A stretch of 64,000 nt of DNA. Origin: Lachnospiraceae bacterium (GTDB lineage: Bacteria; Bacillota_A; Clostridia; Lachnospirales; Lachnospiraceae). The stretch is taken from the NCBI GenBank assembly GCA_017626435.1, contig JAGAIR010000004.1, positions 1 to 64,000 on the forward strand, in the 5' to 3' direction. A model generated the notes under the pieces. It ran no database searches, was not told the origin of the DNA, and worked only from the letters and a program-made list of their open reading frames with translations. Positions 46,447 through 55,715 of this stretch are shown piece after piece. Each line of letters begins with the position of its first letter. Within the stretch, counting starts at the first letter, position 1. The position numbers were made by a program, and so were the translations under genes.

Positions 46447-47427
46447 CTATTGCTCCTCCCTTATTACTGATGTCACTCGTACCGCGTAGGAATCCGAAAC
46501 AGCTCCAGGAAGAGCCTTGAATTTCATAATATTCCCAACGTAAACATCCAGTTCATCATCCACTTTTGCGTCTAGTTTAATGATATCACCGATCTGAACA
46601 TTCATAAAATCATTTACCGATATGGTACTTCTTCCCAACAGGGCACGAACCGGTATCTTAGCATGATTCAATATTGATTCAATGGCTTCCTGATAATCTT
46701 CTCCATCTCTCTCACGCATTGTGGAATACCAATACTTGGTATTTAATTTATCAATAACTGTTTCCACACAGGAGTATGGAATACAGATATTCATCAAACC
46801 TTCAATAGAACCAACTTTAATATTCATAGTAACAATCGCTGTCATTTCACTTGGAGAAATAAACTGTGCAAACTGCGAATTCGTTTCAATTCTCTCCAGT
46901 CTCGGCTCGATTGCCACCACGCTTTCCCAAGGATCTATCAATAATCCAATACAAACCTCTAACACTCTCTCTAAAATGATCAGTTCAATTTCTGTAAATT
47001 CCCTGCTTTTCTCCAATGGAGTCCCTCCACCACCAAGCATACGGTCTACAATCGCAAATCCAAGATTAGAAGCCAATTCAATCAAAATACTTCCTTCTAA
47101 CGGAGTAAAATCAACTACCCCTAACAAAACCGGATTGGATAACGCATTGGAAAATTCAGAGTACGTATTCGCCTCTGCATTCATCACCTCTACCTGAACA
47201 TTTTTTCTAAGGTATGCCGGCAGATGGGTAGAAAGCAGGCGACCATAATTTTCAAAAATTATCTCTAATGTACGAAGATGATCCTTAGAAAATTTAGATG
47301 GTCTTGCAAAATCATAATTTTTCACAACCTTTTCCGGAGTCTCATTCATATCCTCCGGATTTAATTCGCCATTATTTAATGCACTGAGCAAACTGTCAAT
47401 CTCATCCTGAGATAAGACATCTCCCAT
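46447..47427 (-). CDS. fliM: Flagellar motor switch protein FliM
   Basis: A 326-residue C-ring protein. The N-terminal VLSQDEIDSLLSAL is the CheY-P-binding helix. The middle CheC-like domain (about 45-230) contains GGGGTPLEKSREFTEIE (the GGxG torque-linked turn). A C-terminal FliN-like domain begins IPVRALLGRSTISVNDFMN. It is the rotor part that reads CheY-P and sets direction. It overlaps no neighbour but supplies the fliY ribosome-binding site. Confidence 0.97.
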   Translation of the reverse strand: MGDVLSQDEIDSLLSALNNGELNPEDMNETPEKVVKNYDFARPSKFSKDHLRTLEIIFENYGRLLSTHLPAYLRKNVQVEVMNAEANTYSEFSNALSNPVLLGVVDFTPLEGSILIELASNLGFAIVDRMLGGGGTPLEKSREFTEIELIILERVLEVCIGLLIDPWESVVAIEPRLERIETNSQFAQFISPSEMTAIVTMNIKVGSIEGLMNICIPYSCVETVIDKLNTKYWYSTMRERDGEDYQEAIESILNHAKIPVRALLGRSTISVNDFMNVQIGDIIKLDAKVDDELDVYVGNIMKFKALPGAVSDSYAVRVTSVIREEQ

Positions 47428-47565
47428 TGTCTTTTCACCTCACATCTGAATTCCAATCACATATATCGCTTACTGAATTCAGCCTATTATTTTGGTAACC
47501 AATTATTTTCAGGTTACTTGTCCATATAACTATCATACCATATTTCCATCAAAAATCAAATACCT

Positions 47566-48084
47566 TTAGTTATACATGAAATTTGTAAAGGAGACTTCAA
47601 CCACCACTTTCGAGTCCAAAACATCCTGAATCTGCTCCAGAGATTCCTTTTTAATTGCATCCTCAGAGATATCTTCCACTGTATGTGATGTTATCACATT
47701 ACGTATGATATCGGTAAATTTTGTCTGATTGTTTTTGATTGTCTCGCTCAGTTTCTTATAATCATCTGATTTTTTGTTAAGAGACAGACTATAGCCATCA
47801 ATCATTGCATAGTGCAGCTTACCATCAGAACCTGTAGCAAGATTCAGTGTCTGCTGGCTCTCAAATGTAACCGGAACACTCTCCAGATCCTTCAGGGTAT
47901 AATTCTCTGCTGCATCAGAATCAGCATCTGACTCCAGCTCCAGATTCAAAACAGATGCCACCTGGGTAATCAAGTTGTTTGTTTTCTGGAAGGTAGGCAT
48001 CATTACAAAAAACATAATCGCAGTTAAAACCACATTAATAACAGTTAATGCTGCAATGATCACACTAAAAATATTTTTCTTCAT
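47566..48084 (-). CDS. fliL: FliL-like basal-body-associated protein
   Basis: A 172-residue protein with one N-terminal membrane helix (MKKNIFSVIIAALTVINVVL) and an extracellular domain whose end (IQDVLDSKVVVEVSFTNFMYN) matches the FliL 'V..V.F..F..Q' terminus. FliL surrounds the stator and supports torque. It sits between motB and fliM, the usual FliL place. The middle is divergent, so the call relies on ends and position. Confidence 0.82.
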   Translation of the reverse strand: MKKNIFSVIIAALTVINVVLTAIMFFVMMPTFQKTNNLITQVASVLNLELESDADSDAAENYTLKDLESVPVTFESQQTLNLATGSDGKLHYAMIDGYSLSLNKKSDDYKKLSETIKNNQTKFTDIIRNVITSHTVEDISEDAIKKESLEQIQDVLDSKVVVEVSFTNFMYN

Positions 48085-48128
48085 AACTTTCTCTCCTTCA
48101 TTTACTGCATCTTATTTTCCATATATTG

Positions 48129-48926
48129 TCAATCAATATCTGAATAAATTTTAATCTCCACACGTCTGTTCTTAGCACGTCCTCCGGCAGTGGAATTGTC
48201 CGCCACAGGATCCACATCACCGCGTCCAGATGCCTCCATATTCTTTTCGTTCAGACCCTTTTTTGATGTAAAAAATTCTAAAACTTTGGTTGCTCTGGCA
48301 GTCGAAAGCCATAAATTGCTTGGATATTCTGCTGTACTGATCGGAACATTGTCCGTATGACCTTCAATTTTAATCCTTCTGTCTGGATAATTTTTCAATA
48401 TGTATCCCACACGGCTTAAAATCGGCTTTGCTCCGGAACGGATTTCTGCGCTGCCCGAATCAAAGAGAATACCTCCGCTTAAAGATATCATGACATATTG
48501 GTAGTTATCATCCATAGTAATATCTACAGAATCTTCAATCCGGTTATTCTCAGTCTTTTCTACCACATCACTGTATAACTCTTCCGTATCCTGCTTCCGT
48601 TGTTTCTCCAGTTCAGCAAGCGGGTCCTCTTCCACGTCATTTTCCTCCGCTGCTTTTCCCATGTCTGAATAATATTCATCCAGATTATTTAACTGGGTAG
48701 CACCACTGGATATCAGCTGGCCTTCACCAATTGCCTGGGCACCTCCGCTGAATATGCTGAAACTGTTGGACAACGAAGCAACCAGCTCTGCATATTTCAC
48801 TTCATCAACAGTGGACATAGAATACAGCAGTACGAAAAAGCAAAGTAACAGATTCATCAAGTCAGAAAAAGTATCTTTCCATAAATCAGTCTTGATTTCT
48901 TCTTCCTTTTTCTTTTCCCTTGCCAT
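48129..48926 (-). CDS. motB: Flagellar stator protein MotB
   Basis: A 265-residue stator subunit. The single membrane helix LMNLLLCFFVLLYSMS is preceded by the ion-binding Asp22 in KDTFSDLMNL. A linker region (about 40-140) follows, then an OmpA-like peptidoglycan-binding domain (IKIEGHTDNVPIS, then NLWLSTARATKVLEFF and GGRAKNRRVEIKI). The ion carried cannot be decided with certainty; MotB (not PomB) layout suggests protons. Its ATG shares one base with the motA stop (TAATG). Confidence 0.96.
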   Translation of the reverse strand: MAREKKKEEEIKTDLWKDTFSDLMNLLLCFFVLLYSMSTVDEVKYAELVASLSNSFSIFSGGAQAIGEGQLISSGATQLNNLDEYYSDMGKAAEENDVEEDPLAELEKQRKQDTEELYSDVVEKTENNRIEDSVDITMDDNYQYVMISLSGGILFDSGSAEIRSGAKPILSRVGYILKNYPDRRIKIEGHTDNVPISTAEYPSNLWLSTARATKVLEFFTSKKGLNEKNMEASGRGDVDPVADNSTAGGRAKNRRVEIKIYSDID

Positions 48927-49735
48927 TATGCCTCACCACCTTCAGGAGCCCCTTCCTCTTTTGCACCTACATCCTCACGGACATTCGGAGCCAGGAAGGA
49001 TTTCAGTTTTTCTTCAATAACACGAGGATTTTCACCGGCCTGAATAGATAAAAGTCCTTCTACCATGATTTCTTTCATCATAATCTCTACTGCACTATTA
49101 TCCCTCAATTTGAAAGAAACAGGTACACAGAACCAGTTCGCAAGTACAGAACCGTATAATGTCGTCAACAGGGCAACCGCCATATTGGGTCCGATCGTAC
49201 TCATATCATCCATGTTATAAAGCATGTTTACCAGACCAATCAGAGTACCGATCATACCCCATGCAGGACCCATGCCGGCCCAGTTAGCCCAGAATGCTAT
49301 TTTCTGGTTATGACGATCCTCAATCGCACTGAGTTCTGTCTCCATGATGCTACGCACCAGTTCCGGATCAGTACCATCTACAATCAGCATGATTCCCTTT
49401 TTCAGGAAATCATCCTCGATATTATTTGCAGCCTCTTCCAAAGCCAGCAGACCTTCTTTTCTTGCCACATTGGATAGATTGATAATATTATCAATGGTGT
49501 CAGCCTCATTTGCCTGCTGCCTTTTCATTGCTAGCCGGAAAGTCTTCATACAACTGAACAGATCAGGAATGCTTTTTGCCTGCACCATCATACAACTGAA
49601 TGAACCACCAAGTGTAATAAACACTGATGGCAAATCACCCATATGCTTAAAGCCTTCCACACCACCACTGGTGAGGATTCCCAAAATCATACATACTACA
49701 CCCAGAATCAAACCGACTAATGTTGCGATATCCAA
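48926..49735 (-). CDS. motA: Flagellar stator protein MotA
   Basis: A 269-residue four-helix stator subunit. Helices 3 and 4 lie in FWANWAGMGPAWGMIGTLIGLV and MAVALLTTLYGSVLANWF, with conserved prolines and the cytoplasmic charged loop between helices 2 and 3. The frame opens at a GTG at 49747, but the TTG at 49735 has an AGGTGG eight bases ahead and gives the family-normal MDIATLVGLILG start, so it is preferred. It follows flbD/swrD by some 15-25 bases, coupling power-related genes. Confidence 0.94.
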   Translation of the reverse strand: MDIATLVGLILGVVCMILGILTSGGVEGFKHMGDLPSVFITLGGSFSCMMVQAKSIPDLFSCMKTFRLAMKRQQANEADTIDNIINLSNVARKEGLLALEEAANNIEDDFLKKGIMLIVDGTDPELVRSIMETELSAIEDRHNQKIAFWANWAGMGPAWGMIGTLIGLVNMLYNMDDMSTIGPNMAVALLTTLYGSVLANWFCVPVSFKLRDNSAVEIMMKEIMVEGLLSIQAGENPRVIEEKLKSFLAPNVREDVGAKEEGAPEGGEA

Positions 49736-49761
49736 TATCTCCACCACCTTATGTATATTTC

Positions 49762-49956
49762 TTATTCCTTTTCAAAAGAATTACATTCTCTCTTAAATGA
49801 TTTTACTAGATTTTTGACCTGTTGTCTACTTTCTTTTATAATTAATTTCTTTCCGGTTGTTAATGTAACCACCGTATCCGGCGTTTCCTCCACCGTCTCA
49901 ATCAGATCAGAATTGATCGTCACACCGCTCCCATTCATCTTAGTTACCTCAATCAT
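49762..49956 (-). CDS. swrD: FlbD/SwrD-family flagellar protein
   Basis: A 64-residue basic protein: MIEVTKMNGSGVTINSDLIETVEETPDTVVTLTTGKKLIIKES, the complete FlbD/SwrD (YlzI) family layout, ending in Lys-rich sequence. In Bacillus, SwrD sits between flgE and fliL and raises motor power through the stator. Here it is between flgE and motA, fitting that role. The frame extends 16 codons upstream, but ATG 49956 has AGGAGG nine bases ahead. The symbol follows the Bacillus usage. Confidence 0.88.
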   Translation of the reverse strand: MIEVTKMNGSGVTINSDLIETVEETPDTVVTLTTGKKLIIKESRQQVKNLVKSFKRECNSFEKE

Positions 49957-50031
49957 CGGTACGATCCCTCCTAAAAAGGATAAATGGGTGGCAGACATTA
50001 CCACCCATTTGTTAAATTATTGCTTATGTAC

Positions 50032-51570
50032 TTATCGTTTCAGATTAACAAGTTCTTCCAGCATAGTGTCAGATGTCGTAATTATTCTGGAGTTTGCCTG
50101 GAAACCACGCTGTGTGGTAATCATCTGTGTAAATTCAGTTGCAAGATCCACATTGGACATTTCCAGTGCACCTGGTGTAAAACTTCCACTGAGTGCAATT
50201 TCCTCACCGACCCCGTCAAAGAGACCAGAGTTCAGAGAAGCTGCGAACAAGCTGTCACCTCTTGCCTCCAGACCAGATGGGTTGGAGAAACTGGCAACAG
50301 CGATCTGTCCCAGGCATTTCGTTTCATTGTTGGTGTAATGGCCATAAATCTTACCCTGCTCATCAATAGAGATACCATTCATGCTGCCTGCATAATTTCC
50401 TGCACCATATCCATCGCCTGTACCTTTCTTATATGTAGTATCTGAGGTACCTCCCTTGGAGTACTGGGTCAGTGCAGAGAAGTTGATTTCAATTCCGCCG
50501 GAATCTGTAGCTGCATCATACTGCGGAAATGTACTGTTACTGCCTGTATGCTCTGTATCCTTCTGGATGACAGAGAAATTAATGGAATTACCAGCATACT
50601 CTTTGCTGTCACGGTTCGGGCAAACAGCAGCAAAAGCACCGGTAGCACTGTTAAAGGTCAAAGGCTGTGCTAATTTAGCATCCAGTACAAATTCGCCGGT
50701 GTCTGCATTAACACCTGCTGCACTGACCCCGCCAGCAACTCCTCCAAACGTAATCTGGGCACCAGTAGCTGTATAGGTTACTTTTCCTGTTGTTTCATCC
50801 ACATTTTTCTTTACAAAGATGGAATCACCATTAGAGTCTAATACATCCTCCACTCTTGTAGTATATTTAATAGTCTCCGTAGAATCCTGTGTCTCATCCT
50901 TTGTGGTACGCATTTTAACGGTATACAGTTCACCTAAATTATCATAGAAACTGAAGGTCATAACAATACCGCCGGAAATGGATCCGTCTGCCTCTGTGGT
51001 AGGCGTCAGATTCTTATCATTGGGATCAATATTTCCTGACAAAGTGATATCTGAGGTAGCGGTTGGCGCTGCATACATCTGCTCCGCTGTCATAATCTTT
51101 AAATCTTTTACTGTATCCTTGACGATGTTGCCATCCGCATCAGCAAGCCATCCCTGGATAATACCACCATTCGTAGTACAATAGAGGTTTCCTGCCTCAT
51201 CCACATTTAATGCTCCTGACTTTGTAAACAATCTTTCTGTACCGGTATTGACAATCAGGAAAGATTCACCGTTAATAGCAAGATCTAAAGCACGGTTTGT
51301 AGTGGAAGTACCACCATTCTCTGTAATATTTGTTGTGATAGAAGCAACCAAAGAACCTAAACCAATCTGTTTTGCATTAGTACCTGCTGTTCCCATTGTT
51401 GCATTTGGACCAGTAGAGGAAGATACGGTCTGATAAAAGGTATCAGAAAAGTTTACACTACTGGATTTAAAACCTACTGTGTTTACGTTTGCAATGTTAT
51501 TACCAATAACATCCATTTTGGTCTGGTGTGTTTTTAAACCTGCTACACCAGAATAAAGTGATCTCATCAT
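50032..51570 (-). CDS. flgE: Flagellar hook protein FlgE
   Basis: A 512-residue hook subunit. The N-terminal flagellar rod/hook signature is MMRSLYSGVAGLKTHQTKMDVIGNNIANVNTVGFK. The centre is a Ser/Thr/Gly-rich variable domain (about 150-430). The C-terminal helix ends LEMSNVDLATEFTQMITTQRGFQANSR...LEELVNLKR. It is larger than Bacillus FlgE (about 260) but similar to clostridial and enteric ones. GGAGG precedes the ATG. Confidence 0.95.
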   Translation of the reverse strand: MMRSLYSGVAGLKTHQTKMDVIGNNIANVNTVGFKSSSVNFSDTFYQTVSSSTGPNATMGTAGTNAKQIGLGSLVASITTNITENGGTSTTNRALDLAINGESFLIVNTGTERLFTKSGALNVDEAGNLYCTTNGGIIQGWLADADGNIVKDTVKDLKIMTAEQMYAAPTATSDITLSGNIDPNDKNLTPTTEADGSISGGIVMTFSFYDNLGELYTVKMRTTKDETQDSTETIKYTTRVEDVLDSNGDSIFVKKNVDETTGKVTYTATGAQITFGGVAGGVSAAGVNADTGEFVLDAKLAQPLTFNSATGAFAAVCPNRDSKEYAGNSINFSVIQKDTEHTGSNSTFPQYDAATDSGGIEINFSALTQYSKGGTSDTTYKKGTGDGYGAGNYAGSMNGISIDEQGKIYGHYTNNETKCLGQIAVASFSNPSGLEARGDSLFAASLNSGLFDGVGEEIALSGSFTPGALEMSNVDLATEFTQMITTQRGFQANSRIITTSDTMLEELVNLKR

Positions 51571-51671
51571 AGTTTTTGTCCTCCTTTATTTGGGGAATAT
51601 CCTTTGAAATCTCTCTGTCGTTTAAGACTTCCATGCTCCCTTGTGAGGTCCGGCATCTGGATATTCTTCTT

Positions 51672-52076
51672 TTAACTGATCACAGCACCATCAATATTGG
51701 TAAACACCGAATCTGATGTATCACCAACTGCTGTTATTACTGTATTATTTTTTACATTGACAATAAATGCCAATCCATCAACCATAACCAAAGACTCCTG
51801 AATTCCTTTTTCCCGCGCCTTCGTTGTTCCACTTTCCAACCGCTCCATCTGATCCTCAGACAGGTTAATATTACGGTTAGCCAGTCTCTCATTTGCATGC
51901 TTGGAAAATCTCAAGCCCTCCACCTGTTTTTTCTGGCTGGTAGAACTTAATACCTCCTGAAACGACAACTCCGATTTGGAAGAATTATCTGTGCCTGCGG
52001 TAGGTTTCTTTTGTAATAACTTCCCTGCCATCATTTCAATGGAGGAATAATTATCGCCTAATCTCTGCATACACAT
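51672..52076 (-). CDS. TIGR02530-type flagellar operon protein
   Basis: A 134-residue soluble protein with the core LRFSKHANERLANRNINLSEDQMERLESGTTKAREKG and LVMVDGLAFIVNVKNNTVITAV, the TIGR02530 family always found between flgD and flgE in Firmicutes operons. Its function is not established; involvement in hook assembly is assumed by location. No signal peptide. About 100 bases of non-coding sequence separate it from flgE. Confidence 0.85.
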   Translation of the reverse strand: MCMQRLGDNYSSIEMMAGKLLQKKPTAGTDNSSKSELSFQEVLSSTSQKKQVEGLRFSKHANERLANRNINLSEDQMERLESGTTKAREKGIQESLVMVDGLAFIVNVKNNTVITAVGDTSDSVFTNIDGAVIS

Positions 52077-52087
52077 CCACCTTCTTT

Positions 52088-52909
52088 CTAGTTTGTGCTG
52101 TCATTTCCTTCATCACCTTCATTTTCTTCCCCGGAACCCGTATCTGGTGTATCAGGGGCAGCCGTTGTTGGATTTCCCTGGATTTTCAGCGTTACACTGT
52201 CATAATCGATCGTGGTATTTGGATCATCAAAGATAAAGGTAACAGCATATTCGCCTGCTTCAATACCCGTTAAAGCATCTTTGCTGATTGTGAGCGTTCC
52301 ATCCTTATAAGATAGTTTATCTGCTGGAATCTGCCATTTCTTACCATCCTGTCCGATCAATATAACAGCCATTCCCGTTGCCTGATAACCGTTGGAACCA
52401 AGACTGATACCTGAAATCTCAATACTCTGTGGATCATGATGTAAAAAGGTATGAACCTGGTTTTTAACGGATGGCTGATAGGTAGAAATCAAATACGCCT
52501 CATCAATCACCTGAACAATATCATCATAATCATATAATTCTCCATTAACAGATACCTGTGCCTTTCCATTCTGCACAGTGACATATTCCACTGTTCCCTG
52601 TACTGTAGTAGTCTCACCTGTTGTAGATTTTGTTTCGATATAGACTTCTTTTCCCACCAGTGTATATGCTGATGTATTTGTAGTCGTCTGATTCAGGTTC
52701 TGCATCTGCTCTAATTCAGAGAACTGTGCCAGTTGTGCAACGTATTCTGTATTGTCAGCAGGATCTAACGGATCCTGATACTTCATCTGCGTTACTAAAA
52801 GCATCAAAAAATCTTCTTTATCCAGGCTGGATCCTGTCTTTCTCTCTGTATCCTGAGAGCTTTCAGATATCTGTACTTTTCCATCTGTTACATTAGCTAC
52901 TAAACTCAT
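52088..52909 (-). CDS. flgD: Flagellar hook capping protein FlgD
   Basis: A 273-residue hook-cap scaffold. LDKEDFLMLLVTQMKYQDPLDPADNTEYVAQLAQFSELEQMQNLNQT is the FlgD N-terminal signature (residues about 29-75). A Tudor-like part and a Fn3-like beta domain follow. The tail is Pro/Asp/Gly/Glu-rich (TTAAPDTPDTGSGEENEGDEG), more acidic than usual. It follows fliK by 27 bases. Confidence 0.95.
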   Translation of the reverse strand: MSLVANVTDGKVQISESSQDTERKTGSSLDKEDFLMLLVTQMKYQDPLDPADNTEYVAQLAQFSELEQMQNLNQTTTNTSAYTLVGKEVYIETKSTTGETTTVQGTVEYVTVQNGKAQVSVNGELYDYDDIVQVIDEAYLISTYQPSVKNQVHTFLHHDPQSIEISGISLGSNGYQATGMAVILIGQDGKKWQIPADKLSYKDGTLTISKDALTGIEAGEYAVTFIFDDPNTTIDYDSVTLKIQGNPTTAAPDTPDTGSGEENEGDEGNDSTN

Positions 52910-52936
52910 ATTTCCTCCTTTCTGTCCCCTGGACTC

Positions 52937-54376
52937 CTATGCTGTGTAGTCTATGCTGGAACCAGAGTCCCTCATCACGCTACGCCTTACCTGTTCGGCT
53001 TCTGTCTCGGCTGAAACTGTTTCCTGTTCTTCCTCCTCAAACTGGAACCGCATCCTTTTTCCATTTCCCTGGTTAAAGTTCTTTTGGTCACTGGTATCTG
53101 CCTGATTGCTCTGAGAAAACTCAAAATCCGATACTGACACCTCTACGGATTCCACTTTTAAATTTTTCTGCTCCAGATTGTCCCGAAGGGTATGCATCTG
53201 GCTTTCCAATGCTTCCCTTGCTTCTTCCGTCTGTACTGTAAAACTGGCTGTCATAACACCGTTTTTATTGCTGACTGAAAGCAGAACCTTTCCTAAACTT
53301 TCCGGATTCAACTGCATCTCCATCGTGGTCGTATCTTCATGTATGCTTGTATTGATCCTTTCCACAACCTGGTTCACAATGTCAATCATCTGCTGCATTT
53401 TGGCTGTTACCGGGGTATCCTCTCTGGATACAGACTGCGTAAGATTTTCTACAAAATTCATTACGGTAACCGGCTGTCCATTTGCTGGTTCCTGCAACAG
53501 CTCCTGATAAAATCCTCCCTGTGATCCTGTCCCAGACTGGAAAGAACTCTGTCCTGCCTCTTCACTGTCAGAATTTCCTGCAATCTGCAAAGAATTATCC
53601 TGTAAAAAAGAGTCTGGCTCTCCTTTTACCGTTTCTGTCGTATTGGAAATTCCTTTCTGTGATGCCACTGCATCCTTCTTTTCTGACAAAATCTGGGACT
53701 CTTCCCAAACATCTGTCACGGTATTCTGATCATCCTCCCGCAAGAAAAACAGTTCTGGATTTTCCTCTGGCTGTACTGTTGTTCCCTCCGTTAAACCATC
53801 CTCATTTAACGCAGTCTCCAACATCTTTACAAATTCCTGTTTGCTCATACCGGTCAGTTCTTCCCAATCAACCTCTTCCAAGGCCTGAGATAATTCTGTA
53901 AAATCTTCCAGCATCACTTCATTGGTGAGGAAATCGGTCACATCACTCCCCTGATTTACCACCATGACAAATTGCTGAAGTACCGCAGGATCTAACAACT
54001 GCACATAGGAAATCCCCATCTCCGACATGATTGCTTCCAATTCTGTTTCATCCATATGTAACACAGATTTCAATACAGCTTTTACAGCATTCTCTACCAC
54101 CGTTAATGCCTGCTCTGAGACAGAACCCTTTGTCACATCAGCAGAGTCAGAAACTTCATAGACAGAATCGTTCTGGTCTGGTCTGTCCAGTGTTTTGGAA
54201 TCATTCACTACCTTTGTTTCCGTGATACCTTTCGTCTGGTCTGAAGAATTGAACTGATTCTGTGTATTGTCCATACACGTCTGGAAATCTTTTGACTGTC
54301 CGAATGACTTTCCAGCATTGCCAGCACTGTTCACAGCAGATAGATTCCCAATCGGCATTACGCTCACTTTCTGCAT
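52937..54376 (-). CDS. fliK: Flagellar hook-length control protein FliK
   Basis: A 479-residue protein. The first 320 residues are low-complexity and Gln/Ser/Glu/Val-rich, without a fold to name. The C-terminal Flg_hook domain contains MEMQLNPESLGKVLLSVSNK and ASFTVQTEEAREALESQMHTLRDNLEQ, which meets FlhB when the hook is long enough. The end is acidic (FEEEEQETVSAETEAEQV). The start at 54376 is chosen by GGAGG eleven bases upstream; the frame opens at 54388. Confidence 0.9.
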   Translation of the reverse strand: MQKVSVMPIGNLSAVNSAGNAGKSFGQSKDFQTCMDNTQNQFNSSDQTKGITETKVVNDSKTLDRPDQNDSVYEVSDSADVTKGSVSEQALTVVENAVKAVLKSVLHMDETELEAIMSEMGISYVQLLDPAVLQQFVMVVNQGSDVTDFLTNEVMLEDFTELSQALEEVDWEELTGMSKQEFVKMLETALNEDGLTEGTTVQPEENPELFFLREDDQNTVTDVWEESQILSEKKDAVASQKGISNTTETVKGEPDSFLQDNSLQIAGNSDSEEAGQSSFQSGTGSQGGFYQELLQEPANGQPVTVMNFVENLTQSVSREDTPVTAKMQQMIDIVNQVVERINTSIHEDTTTMEMQLNPESLGKVLLSVSNKNGVMTASFTVQTEEAREALESQMHTLRDNLEQKNLKVESVEVSVSDFEFSQSNQADTSDQKNFNQGNGKRMRFQFEEEEQETVSAETEAEQVRRSVMRDSGSSIDYTA

Positions 54377-54436
54377 GTTCCTTTTCACCTCCTTGTTTTC
54401 TATTTATTTATGTCAACAGATTTCTCTGTAGACAGC

Positions 54437-55186
54437 TTAATCATTTACCGCAGAGATCTTCTTGGTAATCTGAGCGGCATAGACACTATCCATTTCCTGA
54501 AGGATAGCTGCTGCTTTCTTTTCACTCATATTTTCTAAAATATCGCAAACCAGTTCCAGATTCTCTGTCATTTCAGAAAGAATCTTTGCAGCATATGCAG
54601 GATCTTCATTGGAATAAATCGTGGCAAGCTTTTCTGCCTGTTCGCTGTACCTCATCTTATCCAGCACCTGGCGATATATCTTCTCTGCATTCTCCGGAGA
54701 AATCTCCTCATAATAGCTGCGATATTCTGATATATCAGGTGCCTTCTCATTAAATACTACCTTTTCATCAAATGCCTGCACCCGTTTATTAAAAGCATCT
54801 TCACTGTCTTTATATCTTTGCAGCCTCCGTACCTGCGCTTCCAGATCAGCAATATAGTCTGAATTTGCCGTAGTAGTACTGTCCTGAGAGGCCAACTGGT
54901 TTTCCAGTTCCCGTATTCTGGCATTTGCAGCTTTTAACGTGTTATATTGATAGTTTCCTTCTCTCGCCTGTTCTTCCTCAGACGGAACTGGCAAAATTCT
55001 ATTAATGACCGGAACATCCTTTAATACGGGATATAATACATTGCTTCCGATGCCGCCTACGTCAAACTTGATCAGGCAGGCAAACACCACCAGCCAGATT
55101 GCAATAATAGCAAGAGCAATCAAAACAGTGACAAGCCTGCTTCCACCTTTTTCTCTTTCTATTATATTATCGTCTTTTCTTGCCAT
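54437..55186 (-). CDS. YlxF/MotE-type flagellar protein (MgtE-N-like domain)
   Basis: A 249-residue membrane protein. An N-terminal membrane helix (about 15-40) is followed by a coiled coil (about 80-130, LKAANARIRELENQLASQD...). A C-terminal MgtE_N-type helical repeat (YEEISPENAEKIYRQVLDKM, AAKILSEMTENLELVCDILENM, AAAILQEMDSVYAAQITKKI) completes it. Similar proteins between fliJ and fliK (YlxF in Bacillus, MotE in rhizobia) are thought to act near the motor or export apparatus. Function uncertain. Confidence 0.8.
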   Translation of the reverse strand: MARKDDNIIEREKGGSRLVTVLIALAIIAIWLVVFACLIKFDVGGIGSNVLYPVLKDVPVINRILPVPSEEEQAREGNYQYNTLKAANARIRELENQLASQDSTTTANSDYIADLEAQVRRLQRYKDSEDAFNKRVQAFDEKVVFNEKAPDISEYRSYYEEISPENAEKIYRQVLDKMRYSEQAEKLATIYSNEDPAYAAKILSEMTENLELVCDILENMSEKKAAAILQEMDSVYAAQITKKISAVND

Positions 55187-55191
55187 ATTAC

Positions 55192-55647
55192 TTAATCCTC
55201 TCTTTCCTCTGTATTCCCAAACCGAAAGCTAACCAGTTCATCTGCTTCCTTCTGCTCTGCGGCATTGAGTTCCTGCCTGAATACTTCAAATGCTTTCTCT
55301 TTTAACTTCTCATATGTTTTGCGTTCTTTCATCGCCTCATCCAGTTTCATTCTGGCACTTTCTACTTTTTTCTGTTGATTTGCGATTACTACTTTCTGCA
55401 GGTTCATATTATATTTTATGTTCTCAACGCCATCCTCCAGCTGCCGGATACGAAACAGATCCAGAACATTGCTGATCTGCTCCTTTAACTGTTCCTGCAT
55501 CGACAGCTTACGCTGTTCCAGTTCAGCAAGTCTTTGCTCTTCCTGACGGAGAATCGCCATCTGAATACCATATTCTGCTTTCGCCTGATCCTCCAGCTTA
55601 CTTTTGATCTGCAATAAATTTTCCATGGAAAATACAAACTTTGCCAT
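55192..55647 (-). CDS. fliJ: Flagellar export chaperone FliJ
   Basis: A 151-residue antiparallel coiled-coil protein beginning MAKFVFSMENLLQIKSKLEDQAKAEYG, continued by long heptad-rich helices (about 30-140). FliJ sits in the centre of the FliI hexamer, like the gamma stalk of F-ATPases, and helps the export cycle. Low sequence identity is usual for this family; place between fliI and ylxF and the coiled coil make the call. Confidence 0.9.
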   Translation of the reverse strand: MAKFVFSMENLLQIKSKLEDQAKAEYGIQMAILRQEEQRLAELEQRKLSMQEQLKEQISNVLDLFRIRQLEDGVENIKYNMNLQKVVIANQQKKVESARMKLDEAMKERKTYEKLKEKAFEVFRQELNAAEQKEADELVSFRFGNTEERED

Positions 55648-55715
55648 GTTCCGCCTCCATACTGTGTCAGAAGTTTCTCTATCCGCCCTTGTACTGGCAG
55701 ATATCTTTCAAAACA

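Noticed and set aside
47495..47517. GTAACC/GGTTAC inverted repeat between fliL and fliM
   Set aside because: 11-base loop, 6-bp stem and no T tract; not a terminator and lies within the operon.
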